A DNA stretch of 64,000 nt, from the NCBI GenBank assembly GCA_028554755.1, contig JAPTOF010000033.1, positions 186,001 to 250,000 of the forward strand. The letters run 5' to 3'. The stretch comes from Cordia subcordata (Eukaryota; Streptophyta; Magnoliopsida; Boraginales; Cordiaceae). The notes under the pieces were generated by a model. The model had not been told where the DNA came from and made no database searches. It saw only the letters and a list, made by a program, of their open reading frames with translations. Positions 34,190 to 46,510 of this stretch are shown one piece after another (position 1 is the first letter of the stretch; each line of letters begins with the position of its first letter). The translations under genes were made by a program, and so were the position numbers.

Positions 34190-37100
34190 AACACAAAAAA
34201 ACAATTAACTAACTAAACACCACACATGGTTTTCTAGCTTTCTGTGCAACACAAGGATGACTTAATTAAGAGTAAGTAAACTTCTGATGACCAAAACTTT
34301 TCTTAAATGTGAAGGGAAATTCCTCATATAAACGTGACCATATTCTTCCTTCTAGAGGGAGCCTGCTAAGATATATATTAAATAACAATTTCCTTTTCTT
34401 TTTGTTTTTTTTATTTGCAAGCAAAAATAAAATAATAGCAATTCGCAACTAAAAATAAAGTAAAAGCACCATGCACATTGGAAGTTGATCCTTCTCTTAA
34501 AACCTAGAGAATATTGCATGATCTTATATAATAATAAACAGGTGCATGGCCAGAATTGAGTTGCGGGTAGAGATTAAAAAAGATAACAAATAAATAAATA
34601 ATAAAGAACAAAAAAATTGATAAAATAAATAAATAAATAATAAAGAATAAAATAATTGATAATCAGGTGCATGCATGCTAGTAAACCTCATCTAATTTGC
34701 TGATCAGTAAAACGACTTCTTCTGAAATCATGTAGCAATATAATTTATTCTTGAATGATTCTGATTTTTCAGAAACTTTTCCAATAACGATAAATCGAGT
34801 CCTCCTAATTACCAGCAATCTCGGCAAACATAATGCGTTGGCTTCTTACTCATGCCTACATTCGTACGCGTATATCGTACACGTTTTCACTTTTGATTGA
34901 CAGGAAATTAATTAATATAAACAAATTTAAACCTTCTTGAATTCATAAAACTATGTAATTCTTATATAATCCATCGAGTTCTGCTTATTCAATTTGAATG
35001 GGCTTATAGACTACTTTTGATATTTGTAAGCAAATAAGAAATAAGTACAGATGTATTTAGATGATTGGGTAATATATGTATTTATAAACTATCGGCTCGT
35101 TTAATAAGTAAGAATTTCAACAGTAGTATTAGTTAAAATAATTCAAAAGGATCTTCGATTGATGATTGTTGTAAAACATTATGAATATCTAATTAAGTAG
35201 CACGGAAGTCTTTTGATTTACTTGGTCAAAATTGCTTATAAGCAAGTCTTAAGAGGAAAAAAAAAAAAAAACTTTACTTTTCCTTTCTAACTTATTTACG
35301 AGTAAGAAATACCAAACATATATATACTTGCTCATTTAGAACTAGATTTCAAGCTTCACTAGGTTTAAGGTAGAAGGGATCTGAGAAATTAGGGCTAATT
35401 GGAACATCGGAACGTGATATATTATCACATGGAGGTTGGCTAATCCTGCTTCAGCCGACCATCATTATCTTTGTAATAACTTAAATTAAAGAAAGAAAAC
35501 GTGATCATTTTCTTTCTTTCTTTTTTTTTTAATGTTTTCTTTTGTAATAACTCCATTATTTGCAGAGTTTGGCGAGCAGAAAACTAAAGGGATATTAAAC
35601 ATGCACAGAGCAATTTAATTAGTAGTTCCAAGCTCCAACACCTTGGTAAAATAGATCCAATCCTATGTGATTTGTCGCCTAAAGCACGTCGGACTCATGA
35701 CATTACCAAAATTCTCTTATATATAATTTTTTATTTTCTAAAGTATAGCATATTTCTTATTTTATTTTTCCTCCTTAATTTCTCCAGTCTCAGGGAATTC
35801 GATCTTAGGTTATTATTCTAAGTGAGTGGTCTCAACAACTAGGACTACTCCTTGATTTCATAAACATATGTCCGTCTTTTACTTTCTAATGAAGAGCTGT
35901 TGTACTTTCTTTTAGAACGGAAAGAAAAGTGTAAAAAAAATTTCTAATATAAGAGAGTCCGATACACTTTAAATATATTATTGTAAGAGGTGCCAATCCT
36001 TTTCATTCAGTAAGCATGGTCCAACTGCGAGGTCTTTCCGATAAGTAAATGTTCTCTGTCATAAAAAATGGTCCATTACCATAGCCAAAGAAATTTGCTA
36101 GGTGCTTAAATACGTACTAACAGACATTTATATAGTGTCTACAACTGGTATATAACAATCTTTATCTCCGGCTTTCATATATGGTTGATTAAAATGTTCA
36201 CCATGTACTGTAGTTCACTGATAAGAGAAGAAAAAAAAAAAAGAAAAAGAAAGAGTTCACTGACACAATGATTTTCCACTGAAGTCTTTAGAAGGCTCCT
36301 CGAAAGTCGACTCCAAAAATGGAAAGATAACGTAACTTAAATAACCCCTAGTCCTAGTCCCTAATTCCGTAAGCATATATCCTTCTTCTGCCTTTCTAAA
36401 ATATAGTATATGCCTTCCCTTCTAGCGGGCCATTGTTCTTTCAGTTAGAAAGGAAACTAGAGAATTGTAAAAAAAAAAATTGAATATAACAGGATCTAAT
36501 ACACTTTAAATATATCATAAGAGGTCCAATCCTTTTAACGCTCCTACCGCGAGGTCATTGCTATTGGTAAATGTTCCTCTCATAACAATTAAAAATAAAA
36601 ATAGTCCAATTACTGTTGCAAAAGAAATTTGCTAGATGCTTAAATACGTGTTTTTTTTTTCTTTAAGTAACACACACTCAACCTACTCCCATCTCCCGTA
36701 AGATTTGACCTCAAAAGGGAGCTATCTCATAATCCCGTTTAAATACGTACTGCTTAACATCTTTTTAGTTTCTACAAGTGGCACAACAATCTTTTAGGTT
36801 TTTATCTCCAACTTCTGTATGTGGTTGATTAAAATGTTCACCATGTATTAAAGTTCACCGAGACGGGAAAGAAAAATTTCACTGACACAATGGTTTTCCG
36901 AGTCAACAATTAAAAGGGTCCTCGAAAGTTGACAACAAACACATAACGGAACTTTCTTTGCTATTTCCAACTTTGTATCTTTTTTAATTCGAAAATTTCG
37001 TTTCACGGTTTGCATTGTGTTCGCATATCAAGAAAATCACTTGGTCAAGATTTTTTCCGTACCCATTTATAGCAAAAATGTTGACCTTCCAGAACATCAA

Positions 37101-37440
37101 TGCTTATTTATGCGTGGGGGGTGGGGGGCGGTTCACTTTACTTTCATACCAATAAAACTTCCTACGCATTATTTCTCTCTGTTTACATCTCTCAGACAAC
37201 TTTTTTGACCGAAGAAATAGATGAATGTATAAATATTTAATTAAAAAATAAAATTCTTTTTGTAGCTTCGAGGTATTATACAATTAATTCAAATAATTAT
37301 TTCTCAATTATGTTTTGTCTGTTAGCTTTGGCGAAAGTTCATGACAGGTTGGACCTTCATTGAAAAGCCCTAAAAGTGTTCATCTGAGATGATAATTGAA
37401 TTAATTTAAGATTTCCATGCATGCAGTAAACGTGCAAAAA
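34190..37440 (+). repeat. Upstream cluster block of ERF 37558
   Basis: Plus-strand copy of the type B upstream block, from CTTTCTGTGCAACACAAGG (34238) and TTCTTCCTTCTAGAGGGAGC (34350) to the promoter. It contains an internal tandem duplication (about 35860-36340 and 36360-36950) and an 89-bp insertion (36650-36738). It corresponds in reverse to 22960-31960. Confidence 0.65.
36650..36738 (-). mobile_element. Short polyA-type retroinsertion (89 bp)
   Basis: The insert starts with a T-run and lies between TTAAATACGT copies (36640-36649 and 36739-36748). The sister tandem copy near 36110 has the continuous sequence AAATACGTACTAAC with no insert. It is probably a 5-prime-truncated SINE or other retroposed RNA. 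Confidence 0.65.
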
Positions 37441-37478
37441 TAGCAAGCCAACTAAGATTCTTTCCCAACCCTATATAT
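37428..37478 (+). promoter_or_regulatory. Type B ERF promoter with T/G-box and TATA
   Basis: AAACGTGC lies at 37428-37435, 130 bases before the ATG, followed by AAAAATAGCAAGCC. TATATAT lies at 37472-37478. GGCGAAAGTTCATGACAGG at about 37330 is a second block shared by all type B genes. Confidence 0.6.
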
Positions 37479-37557
37479 GGTAGCCGCGTTCTTTATACAT
37501 GTTAAACTCAAACCCGAAAGAATCATTCAATTTGCAAAAGCGAAAACATCATCAAAC

Positions 37558-38223
37558 ATGTTTGCTAATACCACCTCAGAGTCTGACCTCGCTCTCCTTG
37601 AATCCATTCAACAATTTCTTCTTCATGATTCTGATAATTTTCCAGAAATATTTCTACCAATGAATCAATTTCTTCTTGACGATTTTGAGAAGTTTCCAGA
37701 AACATCTCTACCAATGAAATCGCCCAACATGTTGACGGATTTTGATAATAATTTAACATTTGACACGTTCAATTTACCAGAAGAGCCTGGAGGATCAATT
37801 TCGAAGATGGATTCCCCGTCAGAATCTATCTCAATAGACAACTTGGAGTACATTGTGAGCATCGAAGAAGGCGTCCCAGTAGAGGAACCACCACTTCCAG
37901 TGAGTGCGCGGCTGCCCCACGACTGGAAGAGGTATAGAGGAGTGAGGAGGCGGCGTTGGGGGACGTTCGCGGCGGAGATAAGGGACCCGGCTAGGAAAGG
38001 ATTGAGACTGTGGCTGGGGACATATGAGAAACCGGAGGAAGCAGCATTGGCATACGACAGGGCTGCTTTTCAGTTGAAAGGTGCAAAGGCTAAGCTTAAC
38101 TTTCCAGATCTTGTTGGCCCAAATATGCCCCAACCTGTTAGAATTACCCCAAGGAGGCGTTCGGCAGAGCTTTCATCTTCCTCCTCCTCAACAGAAAGCA
38201 CTACAAAAAAGAGGAAGATCTAA
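37558..38223 (+). CDS. ERF group IXa transcription factor, type B, altered PWGK motif (221 aa)
   Basis: Predicted nuclear ERF. The frame is open to an upstream ATG at 37477, but that ATG lies against the TATA box, so the Met at 37558 ([10 protein letters not shown]) is taken as the start. [16 protein letters not shown] is followed by the duplicated acidic motif at 19-36 and 37-54. The AP2/ERF domain at about 126-183 reads [10 protein letters not shown] where the family has [10 protein letters not shown], and has EKPEEA for ETPEEA and FPDLV for FPHLV. The [11 protein letters not shown] arginines and both tryptophans are kept. The tail is [13 protein letters not shown] then KKRKI. It is the sister of 22282 across the cluster centre. 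The changed residues suggest altered affinity or specificity, but this is inference only. Confidence 0.93.
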   Translation: MFANTTSESDLALLESIQQFLLHDSDNFPEIFLPMNQFLLDDFEKFPETSLPMKSPNMLTDFDNNLTFDTFNLPEEPGGSISKMDSPSESISIDNLEYIVSIEEGVPVEEPPLPVSARLPHDWKRYRGVRRRRWGTFAAEIRDPARKGLRLWLGTYEKPEEAALAYDRAAFQLKGAKAKLNFPDLVGPNMPQPVRITPRRRSAELSSSSSSTESTTKKRKI

Positions 38224-38549
38224 AATGTAGTTCAAAGTTTTCAATAGTTTGAACAAGTGTAGTTTAGCATATAGATCCAAGTCCAAGAACCAGTACTTTT
38301 CCAAGTGTTTATATCAATATTTTTAGTGTTAGTCTCAAGATCAATTCTCACGAGGTACAAGCATTATATTATTGGCAATCAAAAAAGTCATTAGTGACGT
38401 GCTTTTTTGCTAAACAACCCAATTGAGAAGATCATTAATATTTTCTCAAAAAGTTCATTATTAGTAACTAGAGTGCACTTTTGAATCTTTTCTCGTGCTC
38501 AGAGGTCTCTGCATCTATACTATATTAAGTTCCATTTGATGAATGTGTT
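38224..38549. other. 3-prime flank of ERF 37558
   Basis: Non-coding. The first 200 bases (AGTTTTCAATAGTTTGAAC and TGTTTATATCAATATTTTT) match the 3-prime flanks of the other type B genes. Confidence 0.4.
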
Positions 38550-40882
38550 TTTGATAGAAAATTAATGCAAAGAAGAAAAAATAATGATTGCCATTATTGC
38601 TTCGTGATTACAATTTACAACTGAATATTTACAGAAGGAATGAAGGAAGTACTTTGTCAGCTCATCGACTAAGAACTAACTCTGTTAGTGACTAACTTGG
38701 CACTCAAGCTATTCTCAACTAACTTGACAACTACCAAGTACAACACAGAAAGCATTCAGTGCAATGATGCTTATTCCTTACCAGGCCCCCTCAAACTGAG
38801 TCTAAGAGCTTCTAGGGAGAGTTTGGATCGAAGATAAAGGTATATGGAGATTGGCAGAGCCTTGATAAACAGGAATGCAAGCCGGTCCTTGCTATTGAGA
38901 TAACAAGATGTCAAATCCAGTTGTAAATCTTCTTGTAATAGGATCATTACGCCGATCAAAGTCTGAGCCGCCTTGAAGTTGCAATTTGCCACTTTCAAAA
39001 CGCAGACGAGTATGCAAAGTCCCTTGGATATAATACCTGAGGAGCCTTTTCGATGCAATGTGATTGATCGATGCTGAGAGGGGTAGTGCATATGCTGGCC
39101 GACCTAATTAGAAGGTGGTTCAATGATTAGACGAATTAACATTGAAGAGCTTTAGCTTCAAGGATCCGGTTCTTGATCCAGCGACCATAGGATGACTTGA
39201 AGTAGTTTGAGTGATAGGTGGAGGTCAACAAGAAGGCACTGGCTGATTGGGAGGTGGATCAGGGCCAACTAGAAGACCAATTGACAAAAAGAGAAGAACT
39301 GTCTTGAAGAGGATCAGTCTCAGAGTGATCAGAATGGAGAATTAGAGTGCCTGCCTTACCCAAAGAAGTAGGATCAGATTGCTCAGAAAACTTGAGGAAT
39401 TGTGTAACCTACATAGCAGGGAAGGACTGCAAGTCAGTGTCTTTGAAGATAGTAGCAAATGTCTCATAAAACCTGACATGCCTAAAAAATTGAATATTTT
39501 CTGAGGTTTTGGTTCATCAGACCATTCAAAGCTTTTTCGGGTTAAATAAATATCAAGGCGAAACACAGGGCAGAGACTTGGATGTTAATAACTGGGAGGT
39601 TTGTGATATAGACATTCGAATGGTGATTTGTCTTGAAGGATTGGCTTGGGGTTTCTATTGATCCAAATAGTTAGCAGCTCCTCCTAAGGCTTCTGCCCAG
39701 AACCAATTTGGCCTAGAAGCTTGATTTAATAAGGTCAAGAGAAGAAGAAAAAGCAATTGGTAGATGGCTACGGAATGGTGGTGTGAAGCAAAGGAAAGTA
39801 GTAATGAAGCTTCTGAAGCTGCAACAATGGAGATTTTGGAGTTCTCCAGGTTCCCAAAAATGCTATGGAGTCATGATCTCTATGTTGATTCTGATACCAT
39901 TACAGAAAAAGTAACGCAAAGAAGAAATTATTGCTATTATTACTTAATGATTACATTAATGTACAACTGAATATTTTTAGAAGGAACAAAGCAAGTACTT
40001 TGCTAGCTCATCAACTGAGAAACAAAAATAACATGTTTGGTAACTGGGCTTATAACCAACTTTTAAGAGCTTATAAGTTGGAGCTAGGCCTACCCAACTT
40101 GTTGGGTTGTGACTCGAGTGTGGAGTCCAAACTCATATTAAAATTAGGAAAAAGTCTTAAAAGAGAGTCAAAACCAATTATAGTAAGGGTTTTAGTTATA
40201 GTAGAATTGATAGATTAGGGAACCTTTGTCTTTGAAGATAAGGAAGTCTACTCTATAAATAGGACTTTTGCGTTAATTTTGGTATATGTATCTTGCAATA
40301 AGTCTAGATTGAGAGAGAAAGAGTTATTGTAAAAACACCATGAGGGAAGGTTTAAAGTTTTCATATAGTGCAAAAAGTCACATGGGTTGTAATATTCTTT
40401 TTCATCTAGTGCAGGTTTTCGTGAATTTAGGCAGAGGGTCGAACCACGATTTTATTTGTGTGTATTTTTTTTCTTATTATTCATGCTTTAATTTTGATGC
40501 ATGAGTATGTGTTACATGTCCTAATTTCCTAGCACAGCTTTTCTTTTTGCAGCTTATAAGCACCTTAGTTTGACTATGTTTAAAAACTTAAATATAAACT
40601 TTTTTAAGTCATTTTAACTATCATTACTACTTATAAGCAGCTATTTACCAAACATGTCGACAATTTATAAGCGCATATAATCTAAACACATCTTTACTTA
40701 CTTATCACTTTACTTATAGACTGCTTTTTGCTTTTAAGCACCAGCTGCTTGTAAATAAACTTAGCCAAATAGGTTGTAATTCTATTAGTAACAACTTAGC
40801 ACCCAAGGTATTCTTAACTAACTTGACAACTACCAAATACAACACTTAGAGCATCTAGTGCAATGCTACTTATTCCTTAACA
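38550..40882 (-). mobile_element. Internally deleted Copia retrotransposon
   Basis: The two LTRs are 38550-38783 and 39900-40882; the second carries an insertion of about 0.75 kb. On the minus strand the 5-prime LTR is followed by TGGTATCAGAATC, an initiator-Met tRNA primer site (39887-39899), and the 3-prime LTR is preceded by GAGGGGGCC, a polypurine tract (38784-38792). The 1.1-kb interior shares CTCTTCAAGACAGTTCTTCT-type sequence with the Copia fragment at 21207-21835. No intact gag or pol remains. Confidence 0.7.
40025..40774. mobile_element. hAT-like foldback insertion inside the Copia LTR
   Basis: The sequence interrupts LTR homology between AACTGAGAAACAAAAAT and GTTGTAATTCTATTAG. Its outer parts are rich in GCTTATAAG/CTTATAAGC and TTTGG ends, like hAT MITEs. 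An inner stretch, about 40099-40546, looks like a further LTR (short TGTTGGGTTG start, GAACCACGATTT-type phrase). Boundaries are uncertain. Confidence 0.4.
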
Positions 40883-40943
40883 ATTTCAAATGGCTTTGTA
40901 TATTAAAATATTCAAATAAGTACTTAATGGTTAGTAAATATAA

Positions 40944-41173
40944 GGCCCGTTTGGATTGGTTTTTTTCAAAGAAAAAGTATTTTTTTTCCTGAAAAAGTTA
41001 TATTACTTTTGCAATAACTTCTTGATTTGGTTTCCAAAAAAGCTACAATTCTGAAAAAAGCTCAAATACAGCTTTTTTTCGAAGCCAGAATTTTCAACTT
41101 CTCTAAAAAAAAAGTTATTTTTTAAAAGTTGTTAAAAAAAAAGCTCTTAAAAAAAGTCAATCCAAACGAGCCC
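40944..41173. mobile_element. PIF/Harbinger-like MITE (230 bp)
   Basis: The ends GGCCCGTTTGGATTGG and, inward from the right, GGGCTCGTTTGGATTGAC are inverted repeats. It interrupts a block that is continuous at 13620-13990, which gives an empty-site comparison. The target duplication is ambiguous. Confidence 0.6.
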
Positions 41174-41179
41174 ATAGTC

Positions 41180-42420
41180 AAATTAGTACTCATTGTTTTA
41201 GAATATTCATATTACCCAATGTTTTAACAAAGTTATTTAAATTACTCCATATTATTTTTACTCATTTTGAGGTACAATTGAAATAAATTTGTGAGATCAT
41301 TCATAACGAGTATGAATATTTTGAAACAATAAAAACTAATTGTTTATATCTATAAAATATTGATAACTAGTTGAAGATTTTAAAATAACAAAGACTATTT
41401 TTTAAGAAAATAATAATATTAAGAATTTATGACATAATTTACCCATATATGAATTAATATGATAACATGATATCACTTTTTTTTTAAAAAAGAAAAATAT
41501 GATAGCCCTTGTAAACGAGTATTATACTCTCAAGACCTAGCTATTACGGGTATTGGTGAAGACTGTTCAGCAAAATTTATATAAGTTTATTTGTGGTTAG
41601 ATGTCCAAGGGAGCCTTGGAGAGCCTTCCTAAAAATATATTCATATTAAATGTAATTGTTTTTATAAAGATAATTAATCTATTTTTATTATTTAAAAATA
41701 TTTATATTTGCCTTTAATATTTTACAAAAATCTAATCTAGAATTAGATTGTGCCGTTCTTATATAGTGTACTAATTAATAAATGTGTGTCTTCCATTATT
41801 TATTCGTTGGCTTTACAGAATATTAATTGTGTTGGCGGTCAAGATTCGTGATATCAAAGCTGCACATGATGAGATTTGGCAAATATTTTATGAGTAGATA
41901 TAACAAGTCATTAAAATTATAGAGAGCGCATTAATATTTTCTGTTGCCGGACGTGACGTAAAGTTGCGAGAATAAATATAATTAATTTTCCGCATTCAAT
42001 AACGGAATAATGTAAATATTGTTCTTCTTCTTCAGATCAAATTGAAATCAAATTGAAGAGGATGAATGTTTGCCGAAAACATGAGTATATTATGGCATGC
42101 AATAGATATAGAAATGTTTTAGACAGTTAAATCTTCTCATAACGCTATGTAGAAAAAGTCTCAGCTTAAGTTAGACTGTTGCCTGTGAAAATAATTATAT
42201 TGAAGCTTAACATACACACTGAAAATGTATATAATGAACAAGCAAAAGAAGGTCGTGTTACTGAAACACAATTTTCGACTTAAGAGATTGCATAACGTGT
42301 CCCATTTCATGAAAATAAACTACACTTACACAACTTTTGTTCTTCTTACTGAAAACAAAATTCTTTTTGCTCAAAAAATGAAAAAAAAAAAAGGGTTGAT
42401 TTTACTCAAAAATTGAAGGA
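41180..42420 (+). repeat. Cluster blocks between ERF 37558 and the next unit
   Basis: 41180-41870 is the inverted counterpart of 13190-14000 and also matches 53140-53830. 41860-42420 is the inverted counterpart of 20640-21200 (shared TTGCCGAAAACATGAGTATA-like words). No gene is seen. Confidence 0.65.
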
Positions 42421-42429
42421 AAAAAAAAA

Positions 42430-44900
42430 AGCAACCTACTCTTTTTTTTTTCCTAGTTTTCTGTGCGACACATGGATGACTTAATTAAGAGGAAGTAAAT
42501 TTCTGATGACCAAAATTTTTCTTAAATATGAAGGTAAATTCCTCAATATAAACGTGACCATATTCTTCCTTCTAGAAGGAGCCTGTTAAGATATATATTA
42601 AATAACAACTTCCTTTACTTTTTATTTTTTAGTTTGCAAGTAATAACAAAATAATAGCAATTGGCTAGTAAAAATAAAATAATAGCACCATGCACATTAT
42701 AAATCTTCAGCATTAATTTTGGAACTTGATCCTTCTATTGAAACCTAGAGAACATTACATGATCTTATATAATAATAAACAGATGCATGGCCAGAATTGA
42801 GTTGCGGGTGGAGATTAAAAAAATAAATAAATAAATAATAAAGAATAAAAAATTAATAAATAGGTCCATGCATGCTAATAAGAACGCCCATCAATATCAG
42901 ATGCAGTTCTTTCACATTTTAATTAATTACATATAATAAATATGATCCGGAATTCTTGCATTACTTCTCAAACCAATCAGAAATCCAAAACCTCAATTTT
43001 TTTTCAGCAAAACAACTTCTACTGAATTGATCATAATAAACTATTTAATTCTTACTCATGCCTAGATTCCTACGCAAATATAGTACGCGATTTCATTGAC
43101 AGTATAAGTTAATATAAGCAAATTTAAACCTTCTTGAATTCATAAAACTATGTACTAATTCTTATAAATGATGCTGAGTTAAAAGAACCCGTTGAGTTTT
43201 GCTTATTTGAATGGGCTTATAAACTGGTTTAATTTTGATGCTTATAAGCAACTAAAAAATAAGTACATAAGTATTTGAATGATCGGGTAATATATGTATT
43301 TGATCAATTTATTAATAGCAATGTTAGTTAAAATAACTCAAAAAGATCTTCCATTAATGATTGTTGTAAAACATTATGAGTATCTAATTAAGTAGCATGA
43401 AAGTCTTTTGACTTCCTTGGTCAAAATTACTTATAAGCAAGTTTTTTTTTTCTATTAAAAAAAGAGACCCTCTACTTTTCCTTGTTAACTTTCTCACAAG
43501 TAAGAAATACTAAGTGATCTCTGCAAGAAAAAAAAAAACACTACCAGCCTGTTTGGGATGAAGGAAATGGGGGGAAAAGAAAGTGAAGGAAGGGGTTTTT
43601 AATCCTCTCTCTTGTTTGTTTAGGAAATATTGGGGTGCTGAAAAAAAAAAGAGGGATAATACAAATCCCTTCAAATCCCTTAAAAGCAATCCTCCCATTT
43701 TGGAGTTATTTGGAGGGAAATGAAAGTCTTTTTATTTAAAATGACTCTTTTATCTTGTCTATTATTTGCATATAAAATTTTAAAAGAACATAAAAATCCA
43801 ATATTCTATAAAATTTATCCTTTCCGTTCATTTCCTTCTTAATCCAAACAAGAAAAACTCACAATCATTTATGATCTTGTCCTTTATAATTTTTTTTAAT
43901 CTAAACAAGAATTAATCATTTTCTTTCCTTTCCTTTGCAATTCCATCCCTCCCTTTCCTTCACTAAAATTTTTCCCTCGAATCCAAACAAAGGATAAATG
44001 AGCAAGTACATATATGTTGTAGTGCAAACCTATATGTACTTGCTCATTTAGTTTTTTTTTTTCCTGGTCAAGGAAATTAGGGCTAATTAGAATATCGGAA
44101 CATGATATATTATCACATGGGGGTTGGCTAATCCTGCACCAACCGACCATCATCTCTGTAATAAATTAAATTAAAGAAAATTTTAGTTGTTAGAAATTAT
44201 TCAAAGTTCCACAAGGAAAACGTGATCATTTTTTATCTTTTTTCAAAATGTTTTCTTCCGCGTACTTGCATGGTGTTTTGCGCGTTCGATTGACTCCATT
44301 TGCGGAGCATGCGGAGCAGCAACTAAAGGGATATTAAACCTGCACGGAGCAATTTTAATTCGTAGTTCCAAGTTCCAACACCTTGGTAAAATAGAGATCT
44401 ATTAATCCTATGTGATTTGCCGCCTAAAGATCATCAGACTCACTACATTATCAGAATTCACTTATATATAATTCTTTAATTTCTTAAAGCATAGCATATA
44501 TTCCTTATTTTATTTTTCCTCTTTAAATTCTCCGCTTCTCATGAAATTTGATCTTAGTTTATCATTCTAAGTAAATAATCTCAATTACCACTAAGACTGC
44601 TCCCTAATTTCATGAGCATATGGTCTTTTAATTTCTAATGAAGGGCTATTGTACTTTCTTTTACAACAGAAAGAGAAATATATAAAGTTTTTAAAATATA
44701 AGAGAGTCTGATATATTTTAAATATATTGTGACGGGTTCCAATCCTTTTCATTCAATCAGCATGGTCCAACTGCAAGCTCATTCCTCATAAAAAACAAGA
44801 TAAAAAAAAAATGGTCCAATTACTATAGCAAAATAAATTTGCTAGATACTTAAATACAGAACCAAGACGCGGTGTTCAGTGGATGCACATTTTACACTAA
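42430..44900 (+). repeat. Gene-less tandem copy of the ERF upstream block
   Basis: It begins with TTTCTGTGCGACACATGG and TTCTTCCTTCTAGAAGGAGC (42565), runs through CGTGATCATTTTTTAT and CTTCCGCGTACTTGCATGG (about 44250), and ends near 44880 where the same block starts again (TTTCTGTGCAATACATGG, 44930). This is a tandem duplication of about 2.4 kb that carries no ERF. Confidence 0.7.
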
Positions 44901-45384
44901 TTAAGCACCATATGTCCATGGTCTTCTAGCTTTCTGTGCAATACATGGATGACTTAATTAAGAGGAAGCAAACTTCTGATGACCAAAATTTTTCTTAAAT
45001 GTGAAGGGAAATTCATCAATATAAACGTGACCATATTCTTCCATCTAGAAGGAGCCTGTTAAGATATATATTAAATAGCAATTTCCTTTTGCAAGTATAA
45101 ATAAAATAATAACAATTTGCAAGTAAAAATAAAATAATAGCACCATGCACATCATAAATCTTCAGCATTATGGAAGTTGATCCTTCTCTTAAAACCTAGA
45201 GAATATTGCATGATCTTATAAAAAAATAAACAGGTGAAGGGCCAGAATTGGGTTACGGATGGAGATTAAAATAAATAAGTAAAAAAATAAATCAAAGAAT
45301 AAAAAGGTTATCAAACAGGTGCATATAAGCATGCATGCTAATAAACCTAATTTGCTCATCAGTAAAACAACTTCTTTTTTTTTT

Positions 45385-46350
45385 ATAACATATAAAGAAG
45401 TCCCACATGAAAAAATATCAAGAAGTAAGATCACCATATAAAGGTCCTGGACCACTTCTCATATTAATCAATTAGTTTTTATAATGGAATCTCAGTGATT
45501 TCTTCACATGGTATCAATGTTGGGCCTTGGCCTAGTCTTTCGCTTCTATACGTGTGACCCTTGTCTTTGCTTTTTGGTTCATTTGAGCATATATTCTTGA
45601 TTCCTTGGCATATTTGAGCATTTGTTCTTCGTTCTTGACATTTTTTGCTGTTCTTAGTTCTTATTCCAAGTTACACAAGAGGGGGATTATTGAAATGTAT
45701 TCCCCTTCCACATGGAAAAATAATAAAATTTTAAACCACCTTATAAGGTCCTGGGTCACTTCTCATATCAACTAATTAGTTTTTATGATAAAATCTCAGT
45801 GATTCTTCACATGGTATTAGAGATGGGCTTTAGGTCCAATTCTCTTAGTCCAGTTCTCCCGCTGCATATGTCTGTGTGTGACCTTTTAAGCTCGTTTATT
45901 GTGCACATCCGTTCACGTGGTGACCTGTTTCTACAAACAGTTAAGCTGTATCCAGTCTGGGTTGTGGTGGTCCATCTATGTTCCAAGCCACACAACCATC
46001 AGAGTTCCACTTCGGTCCATCTATGTTCTAAGCCACACAACCATCAGAGTTCCATTTCGGGTCGTGGTGACTCATAAGCTATTCCGAGAAGTCCAGTCCA
46101 AGTTCATCTATCAGAGTTCCATTCTGAGTTGTGGTAACTCATCAAGCTATTTCAAGAAGTCCAATCCAAGTTCATCTATCAAGTAGTGTAGGCAATATTG
46201 CAGATCACACGTGAGGGGTAGTGTTACATCATATAAAGAAAGTCCCACATAGAAAAAATTTCAAGAATTAAGATCACCATATAAAGATTCTAGGCCACTT
46301 CTCGTATTCACCAATTAGTTTTTATGATAGAACCTCAATAATTTTTTACT
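45385..46350 (+). mobile_element. TRIM retroelement with three LTRs (~966 bp)
   Basis: Three related direct repeats of about 125 bp occur at 45385-45508, 45687-45811 and 46222-46348. The first two are each followed by a tRNA-Met-type primer site (TGGTATCAATG at 45509; TGGTATTAGAG at 45812). The last two are each preceded by a purine tract (ACAAGAGGGGGA at 45675; GTGAGGGGTAG at 46211). The short interiors do not code. This is a TRIM in which a middle LTR is shared. Internal 45-70 bp tandem repeats (CCATCTATGTTC, CATCAGAGTTCCA) lie at 45960-46190. Confidence 0.7.
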
Positions 46351-46394
46351 TTTTTAAATCATTTTTTTTTACAACAAGAGAAATTCAGTTGGCG

Positions 46395-46510
46395 AAACCC
46401 AATCACCAATTGGCAAAACTTGAGTGCATAACACATCCCCTATACTAAGTGATTGGATTCGAACCCGAACCATGAGTCATATACCTTTCCAACTTTTATC
46501 ATTGGAGCAT
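46395..46510 (-). other. Possible SINE relic with B-box-like sequence
   Basis: The minus strand contains GGGTTCGAATCC at about 46448-46461, a good polymerase III B box, but no convincing A box at the expected distance and no target duplication. Uncertain. Confidence 0.25.

Noticed and set aside
37477..37557. Upstream in-frame ATG giving a 248-residue ERF
   Set aside because: This ATG lies at the TATA box and the added residues are not shared by paralogs; the Met at 37558 aligns with the family.
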